Source of the DNA: Allolobophora icterica
Lineage: Eukaryota > Annelida > Clitellata > Crassiclitellata > Lumbricidae
Length of the DNA: 64,000 nt
Assembly: GCA_963556255.1 (NCBI GenBank)
Contig: OY744605.1
Coordinates: forward strand, 39,335,608-39,399,607
Direction of reading: 5' to 3'
This document shows positions 57,125-64,000 of this stretch, piece after piece. The translations under genes and the position numbers were made by a program. The notes beneath the pieces are model-generated. The model saw only the letters and a list, made by a program, of their open reading frames with translations. It ran no database searches and was not told the DNA's origin. Each line of letters begins with the position of its first letter. The stretch's first letter is position 1.

Positions 57125-60100
57125 CTAGGCAGTATCCGTTTCTTCGGTAAGAGGCACGCGCCTACCACTGCCTTCGAGCGACAAGTCCGAACCTTGGGCG
57201 ACGACTTTTTCATGGCTTTTGGTTTGAAAAGCCCCTATTCCTCCTTCACCAACTAAGATGTGCTTCTCATGATTTAGCTCCTGACGGCTCTTGACGATTG
57301 ACGAACCACGATGAAACGTCAGTCCTCCTTCTAAATCAGGACCGGCTTTTGACTTCGTAGGTTTGTGGACTAGAATACTTCCGTCTTCAATAACTGACTT
57401 TTTGGGGCCATCAACCAGTTCCTCCTGGAGAAGTTTAGTTTCGCGTTTCTTCTCCTTCACGGTCGCCTGATCTCGTGTCCTCGAGTGCGTGTAGTAGAGC
57501 GTGAAATTGTTGGACAGAATCGGAATAGTGAGCGCCATGATAACAGTACCGCAGAGGGCACAGGCGCTGCCCACAAAGTACCCGGCTATGGTGCGCGGAT
57601 AGATATCGCCATACCCAACTGTTGTTATGGTAATGAGGGCCCACCAGAACCCGATAGGAATCGTTTTGAAATTGGAATCTTCGTAGTTTGCTTCGGCGTA
57701 GAAGGCCAAAGTTGCGAAGACAAGAATGCAGATGAGGATAAAGACAAAGAGTATCAGCAGCTCGTAGATGCTGTCACGAAGCGACCGGAGCAGGATCTTG
57801 AGCGGCTTGAAGTAGGCGAGCATCTGGAAGACCCGGAAGATGCGGACAATTCGAAGGAAGTAGATGATCCGAATGAAATAAATGTGCTTCTGTCGCAGGC
57901 AATGGTCGCCGAAGATGGCTTCGACTATGACCATTGAGTAGAAGGGGATGATGGCAACGATATCGATGATTGTGATTGGGGACTTGATGAAAGTCAGAGG
58001 TTTAGGAGCGACGATCATTCGGATCAGGAGTTCCACCGAAAAAAAGGCGTTACAGAGTATGTCGAGGACGCGCAACTCGTAGATGGGCTGGGGCAGCAGG
58101 CGTTGGAAAGTTGAGTCTTCGGCGGAGTTGGTGACATTGGATTCACTGCAGGAGCTATGCTTCCCAGATCCTTCTGTGTCTTGTAGTGGAGGAATCGTCT
58201 CGAGGCAACATCCGGTAATAGCAGCCATCACGAACATCATTGACACGATCGAGTAGACCTGAATCACAGACATGCAAGAAAGGTTATCACTAATTGCCAT
58301 CGACTGGGCGCTGGTTGGATGTTTTATTACGCGAGACGACTGCCAGCTAACTGACCTTGCAGTCCACCATCAACCCTATCGGACCACGGTTTTGTTATTA
58401 CCGTTGTCCCGTTCCTCCATGAGACGCTGATGCATGTCCAGGGACAGTTCCGATGGTGGAGGCTACTGGATCGTGCCACCTTCCGCGAGGCCCTCCATGC
58501 CTTCCCCTCAGCCTTCGCTGATTCATCGTCTCTCTCTGGCGCCTCGACCTCTGACCTCTGTGATATCTATGAGACAATGGTAACCGATATCGTCAACACC
58601 ATGCTTCCAGCCAGCACCGCAAAGGCGCGCCGCTCGGTACTGACGACAAGGTTTGACGGCACTGGAACTGAACTTAAGATAGGCCTATAATATGCTAATA
58701 CCATCTACAAATGTTAATCCTTTGAAAATAAGGCTTGTATACATAATAAACTTCGATTATGTTAATCATTTTCATTTCAGGCAATCTGTTAAATTTTCGT
58801 CAACAATTTTCAGGGATCCCTGGTTTTTTGAGGGATTTTGTAAAGTGTCTGAGTGAATCAGGAATGTTACAAATTGCCTAAAAATTTCAGGCATTTACAA
58901 AATCCCTGATTTTACAAATTGCCTGTAACATATATATATAATTATATATGAGGTCGACGCATTTATGTAGCACCCTATTAGGCATATCTTATAAGACGCT
59001 ATATTAAGTGTCTTGTAAGGCATACATGCATGTAGAAGAACAGTGATGAGTCGCTCTAGGTCTTTGCAATGGAAAACTAATAGCTCAACCGTGGAGTTTA
59101 TGTGAAAAAGCCAACATTAATCATACTTCCTAGGGATTGTTTATTCCGCACAGACTACTTCGAATATGCACAGACCTTTGCATAAATCGAGGAGTTTGGA
59201 CGGCACATGAGTCTCCAGATGGTAAGTCTGACCCTGGCCACTCCTGTGCGCGTTAACATTCCGTCATTCTCCATTTGTTCCTGCCGCGGTATTCTATTGA
59301 GACTATCCAGCGCCTCCACTTTGTCAACGTTAGTGCAGTAATGAACCCAGCAACACGGGTGGATCAGCGTCTCCTTGAGGTTCCAGTACTCTAGCTCCCG
59401 TTGGACGACGACCCCACAGACGTCCATCGGAATGTGCAGCTCTCCTACATGTGAAGTATGTTCAACACATTACATGCATGTACATAGGCCTATCTGTAGA
59501 CCAGAATCTGTATGCTTATAAGGGTGCCGCGTAATGAAGCAGCAGCCTTGTGTAGCCTAGGCTAATTAGAGAAGAGGACAGTGATTTAATTATAACGGAA
59601 ACGCTAAGCAAGTCGGGTTAAACTGCAGCAGCAATCGGCCATGATCTGTTAGAGGATGCAGCAGTCTTTGGCATCAACTGGGAGGTAATTGGCGACAAAC
59701 CTTACGATGCATCTATCTGCCGGATTTTGGGAGTCGTCCCTTGCTTGTGTGACGTCATCGACCCTAACCCCGGGCGCTACTCTACGGCTGTTGCTAGGGG
59801 AAGTGACTGCCACTAGTAGGGGATCCTTTGGAGAATGAATAGCCTGGAAAGTTATTGGACGTTCGGGAATTGTATTACTTTTGAAGAGCAGTTGCCGTTA
59901 GAGTTGCAGTTGCCGTACTCAGGTCTCTCTTTACCCACGAGCCGCTGATTTCATCTTAACCCCAATGGTGCTATACTAACTTCCAACACTTCCAACGGGT
60001 TCCCGATAACAGATGTTTCCGAGCCAGGCGGGTGGAAGGGCGTGACTGATTGAATATCAGAGGTTACAGCTTGGCTGTGTCCTGGTTCATCCCCAACGAG

Positions 60101-63100
60101 AATGGTTATTTCCTGTTGCTCGTCTACCTGCATTTTTAGAATACTTAAACGACTTTCTAGTCTTTCCAGAGACTTCTCTTGGCACTGTAGAAGTAAGCGA
60201 CTCTCCTCATCTTGTCTCTCTATTAGTAACCTGTTTTCAATGCTAGATAATCTCTGTTCCTCACTCTGTCCCTGCAATATAGATCTTTGTTCCTCAGACT
60301 ATGTAGGCCTGCCCAAGCGTTCTAGGACTAGGTTTAGCACCGAACTAGTTTTAGACTGGGCCGAACTTGCTTTTACACTTGAGTGATTGCTTCTATCTAC
60401 GTCATCAGCTTTCTGTCCTAGTCTATCTGACGTATGAGGCATGCTTGTTAGCAATTCCGGACTTTTCTTTATTAGTTTATACTCTATACCTATAGTTACA
60501 AAAATTCTCTAACCTACGAACATTAATTGGACAATATAATATAATAATATAATCATACCAACTTACAATCCTTTACTATACAGAAATATGCAATAGCTAC
60601 TAGAGAAATATTCAACCCCACTGTCCCGACAAATAAAACGAAAAGTATAGGCCTGTGCTACCTTTCTTCTCAGAGAAAGAATGTAAGAATATCCAATAAT
60701 CCAATAAGTCAATTAAGACCAAACACAAAACCACGTAGAACACAAGAAATCGAAATACCGTTTCTCTTTCCTGAACCATTTCGTTAATCCAGCAGCCTGA
60801 CGCTTAGTTCAGTCTTACGCAACGTTTCCGAAATTCGCGTTAAGCCTAACCGTAATAACGATTTAATCGAGATTCACATCCACTCGTCAAATCTATCCAA
60901 CGGCCTTTCTATCTCACGGCGACTCCACTCATCTGTATCCTCAGGCCAACACAACTCGGTCACGACCGCTCAACTGCATCAGATCATTCGAATAAAACTA
61001 AACTAAACTCAACTGCAACTTCATCTCACGGCAATTGCATCTCTATCTCATGGCAACTGCATCTCTATCTCACAGCAACTGCAACTCTATCTCACGGCAA
61101 CTGCATCTCTAGGCTATATCACGGCAACTGCATCTCTATCTCACGGGAACTGCATCTCTATCTCACGGCAACTGCATCTCTATCTCACGGCAACTGCAAC
61201 TCTATCTCACGGCAACTGCTACCCTATCTCACGGCGACTGCAACTCTACCTCACGGCAACTGCATCTCTATCTCACGGCAACTGCAACTCTATCTCACGG
61301 CAACTGCATCCCTATCTCACGGCAACTGCATCTCTAGGCTATATCACGGCAACTGCATCTCTATCTCACGGCAACTGCATCTCTATCTCACGGCAACTGC
61401 ATCTCTATCTCACGGCAACTGCAACTCTATCTCACGGCAACAACATTTCTATCTCACGGCAACTGCAACTCTATCTCACGACGGCAACTGCAACTCTATC
61501 TCACGACGGCAACTTCATCTCTATCTCACGGCAACTGCATCTCTAGGCCTATCTCACGGCAACTGCAACTCTACCTCACGGCAACTGCAACTCTATCTCA
61601 CGGCAGCTGCAACTCTATCTCACGCCAGGCTGTCGCCAGCTGCAACTCTATCTCACGGCAACTGCATCTCTATCTCACGGCAACTGCCACTCTATCTGAC
61701 AGCAACTGCATCTCTATCTCACGCCAACTGCAACTCTAACTCACGACGACTGCATCTCTATCTCACGCCAGCTGCATCTCTATCCTACGGCAACTGCATC
61801 TCTAGGCCTATCTCACGGCAACTACAACTCTATCTCACGGCAACTGCAACCCTATCTCACGGCAACTGTATCTCTAGGCTATATCACGGCAACTGCATCT
61901 CTATCTCACGGGAACTGCATCTCTATCTCACGGCAGCTGCATCTCTATCTCACGGCAACTGCAACTCTATCTCACGGCAACTGCTACTCTATCTCACGGC
62001 AACTGCAACTCAATCTCACGGCAACAACATTTCTATCTCCGGCAACTGCAACTCTATCTCACGACGGCAACATCATCTCTATCTCACGGCAACTGCATCT
62101 CTAGGCCTATCTCACGGCAACTGCAACTCTATCTCACGGCAACTGCAACTCTACCTCACGGCAACTGCAACTCTATCTCACGGCAGCTGCAACTCTATCT
62201 CACGCCAGGCTGTCGCCAGCTGCAACTCTATCTCACGGCAACTGCATCTCTATCTCACGGCAACTGCCACTCTATCTCACGACAACTGCATCTCTATCTC
62301 ACGCCAACTGCAACTCTAACTCACGGCGACTGCATCTCTATCTCACGCCAGCTGCATCTCTATCCTACGGCAACTGCATCTCTAGGCCTATCTCACGGCA
62401 ACTGCAACTCTATCTCACGGCAACTGCAACCCTATCTCACGGCAACTGTATCTCTATCTCATGGCAACTGCAACCCTATTTCACGGCAACTGTATCTCTA
62501 TCTCACGGCAACTGCAACCCTATTTCACGGCAACTGCATCTCTATCTCGCGGCAACTGCAACTCTATCTCACGGCAACTGTATCTCTATCTCATGGCAAC
62601 TGCAACTCTATTTCACGGCAACTGTATCTCTATCTCACGGCAACTGCAACCCTATTTCACGGCAACTGCATCTCTATCTCACGGCGACTGCAACTCTATC
62701 TCACGGCAACTGCTACCCTATCTCACGGCAACACAGCTCTCTCTCTCACGGCAACTGCATCTACACTGGTCTAACGTTCCCTTTTTATAATCAACAAGCG
62801 CTCGTCGTCCTTTTTCGGCCTCGGTCGCAGTCATTCCGCGTATCAGGGATGAATCATCCTTATGGAAAAGTCTTATACACGAGCTGTTCACGTGATGGCC
62901 CACTTATTTCAGCAAGCATCATCAACAGTCAATCCAGGCGCTGTCCACGTGATGATCATTCCTTTGGTCATCCAGCTATGAGTCACCTCTTCCTAGGAAA
63001 ATTCCACAGCTGATATATCAGTCCGAGCATTCGTCTGCTCGTCTGTTGTCCTCTTATTGTCTCTTAGTCATCGGGACCTAGCTGGCGTAAACAACTGAGG

Positions 63101-63761
63101 CCGAGCAGAAACGCAGCAAAAAGAGCGGCGAGCAATTAAAAACCATGATTCACATAAATTATATCAAAAGCACAAATAAAACAACTTGTGATAGTATTAA
63201 ATACCGTAACACTGGCACTGTAAATGAAATAAATGTAGGCCTAGGGCCTATACATGCGACACTGTGGCCTCTACCCTGCTCATCTTTCATCGGGCGAGAT
63301 CCTTCACCACCGCTGCCCGTTTGAATGGGTGCCACGCCATTTAAGGTGTGCAGTGTAGGCCTAGGGATCGCGCTAGCTTGAGATAACGGTGCAGGCTCTA
63401 GATAGTAATTCCCCCAATTTGTTGGTTATAGAATTTGCGGTAGAAATACGTGCATCTTGGATGCAGTTAGACCAGATCTATTAAACTGTATGACATCGAA
63501 CCAACCGCTGCGATAGTAGTCTATGACGGCGTTGAAGACTTCGGGGTTTCTGTCGAAGAAGTATTCATCGGCCCGAAACTCTTGATGATGACGGGCCAGT
63601 TCACCCAGTCGAGTGCCGGGCTTGCTGGACAGCGTTGTGACGAGGGTTTCATGGCGGATTCCGCCGACATTCAACACAATTTTGTCGAGTTCGGGGTGGA
63701 TGATCTCGAGAACACTATCTCTCGATGTGTGTGTCCCAAGGGCGTGGTGAAGGTGAAGCAT
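57125..63761 (-). CDS. Shaw/Kv3-like voltage-gated K+ channel, paralogue 2
   Basis: Exons 63506-63761, 59176-59444 and 57125-58258 give 552 aa with the same junction phases as paralogue 1. The T1 zinc motif, TTVGYGD filter, S4 ([20 protein letters not shown]) and TIP in S6 are all shared. Differences concentrate in S3 and the S3-S4 loop ([20 protein letters not shown] against ILEANFSDPCTLRHIDFMGV), in the S1-S2 loop and in the first 20 residues. S5, pore, S6 and the cytoplasmic tail are nearly identical. The pore helix has [12 protein letters not shown] instead of [12 protein letters not shown]. Frame is intact. Intron 1 is enlarged to 4.1 kb by the insertion at 59746-63211. Co-assembly of the two products is plausible because the T1 domains are so alike; that is inference. 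Confidence 0.92.
58296..58660 (+). mobile_element. LINE endonuclease/linker fragment shared by both duplicons
   Basis: Matches 35384-35745 in copy A ([20 protein letters not shown] and the following linker). It lies right beside exon 3, so this insertion predates the duplication. Confidence 0.8.
58661..59175. other. Rest of the intron between exons 3 and 2 of Kv gene 2
   Basis: 58740-58935 is unique to copy B and contains an inverted pair around CAGGGATCCCTGG and TTTGTAAAATCAGGG-like segments; from 58949 on it matches copy A (38752 onward). No gene. Confidence 0.5.
59951..60442 (-). pseudogene. Coiled-coil gag-like ORF with one in-frame TAG
   Basis: 164 codons from ATG at 60440-60442 to the stop at 59951, broken once by TAG at 60300-60302. 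The N-terminus is Ser-rich ([19 protein letters not shown]). The middle is a charged coiled coil ([40 protein letters not shown]). Such an arrangement is common at the start of gag proteins of LTR elements, especially BEL/Pao, but no capsid or zinc-knuckle motif is present, so the assignment is tentative. Confidence 0.45.
60443..61019. other. Leader-like noncoding part of the insertion
   Basis: AT-rich then GC-richer sequence between the gag-like frame and the minisatellite. No gene recognised. Confidence 0.4.
61020..62760. repeat. 22-bp minisatellite array, about 78 units
   Basis: Unit CTCACGGCAACTGCATCTCT plus AT. Variants alternate CATCT and CAACT; some units have CTCTAGGCCTAT or ACGACGGCAAC insertions. 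A higher-order period of about 580 bp is visible: the unusual unit GCCAGGCTGTCGCCAGCTGC occurs at 61624 and 62204, and the surrounding variants repeat in order. Because 22 is not a multiple of 3, the ORFs here (for example 62461-62790) are artefacts. Confidence 0.97.
62761..63211. other. 5' end of the insertion (minus orientation)
   Basis: Nonrepetitive, LTR-like composition, ends ACCGTAACA on the plus strand. No ORF recognised. Confidence 0.4.
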
Positions 63762-64000
63762 CTTGAGTCGGCCATCAACTTCCAGTCGCACCAGTCCTAT
63801 CCGGGAGTACTGTGCAACAGTCCTATTAACGCGTGTATGAATCAAAAAGAGAGAAACCTGTTGTTAGCTATATATATAGCTAACAGTCACCTTACCGCTT
63901 AATTTCCAAGTGTAGGATTTTAAGTCTCACAACTTGTCACAAGTATATTAATTGGTCATCCAACATTACTTTTATATATATTAGATAATTGCCCGTCATA

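Larger units (their letters stand above)
59746..63211 (-). mobile_element. 3.5-kb TG...CA insertion unique to copy B (LTR-element-like)
   Basis: Copy A is contiguous here (39741-39750), which fixes the borders. On the minus strand the insertion starts TGTTACGGTATTTAATAC and ends ATGACGTCACACA, the terminal dinucleotides of an LTR element. It contains a minisatellite and, further along, a gag-like frame. No reverse transcriptase and no obvious internal copy of a terminal repeat were found, and the target duplication is unclear (only CT). It may be a nonautonomous LTR derivative. Confidence 0.6.
56576..63868. repeat. Segmental duplication, copy B (Kv gene 2)
   Basis: Counterpart of 33148-40363 in the same orientation. 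It lacks the LINE cluster and SINE of copy A but carries a 3.5-kb insertion at 59746-63211. Confidence 0.9.

Noticed and set aside
61020..62760. Possible CRISPR-like array
   Set aside because: Units are directly adjacent without unique spacers, and the genome is eukaryotic.
62461..62790. 109-residue plus-strand ORF with ISRQL repeats
   Set aside because: Pure translation of the 22-bp minisatellite; all frames are open in parts of the array.

Overview
This is nuclear DNA from an invertebrate animal. Genes are split by GT-AG introns, coding density is low, and transposon remains fill most of the gaps. Recognisable host genes are FZR/Cdh1 and two Shaw-type (Kv3-like) potassium channels with metazoan exon structure. 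CR1/L2-like and Jockey-like LINEs, tRNA-derived SINEs, hAT elements and a Ty3/gypsy element are all present. The 8-mer TAGGCCTA is strongly over-represented. I think a marine invertebrate is likely, but the species cannot be named from the sequence alone.

Layout. 0-5.4 kb: LINE end, two exons of an unidentified membrane protein (minus strand), a SINE, two short inverted-repeat elements and a hAT relic. 5.6-10.1 kb: a frameshifted, intron-containing gene of the family I remember as DUF7869, with an RNase H/DDE-like motif pattern; a hAT copy sits in its first intron. 10.3-15.7 kb: repeats, a small spliced ORF ending in a CaaX box, a SINE, a tandem duplication and a LINE piece with a 41-bp palindrome. 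18.0-26.0 kb: a complete 12-exon FZR/Cdh1 gene (474 aa, minus strand), the APC/C co-activator. 27-32 kb: a 2.9-kb TIR element with remains of an unnamed transposase-like protein, a nested hAT MITE, a hairpin element and related short elements.

33.1-40.4 kb and 56.6-63.9 kb are two copies of one segment. Each holds a three-exon Kv channel gene on the minus strand (551 and 552 aa). Both proteins have an intact T1 zinc motif and GYG filter, but a charge-depleted S4 and TIP in place of the S6 PVP hinge. Copy-specific insertions (LINE cluster and SINE in the first; a 3.5-kb TG...CA-bounded insertion with a 22-bp minisatellite in the second) postdate the duplication.

Between the channel genes lie another 8-bp-TSD TIR element, a Jockey/CR1-like LINE, nested DNA elements and an 8.0-kb Ty3/gypsy retrotransposon with near-identical 1102-bp LTRs. 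The retrotransposon landed in an older LINE reverse transcriptase. Its gag reading frame begins inside the 5' LTR, and its single gag-pol frame is broken only by two TAG codons.
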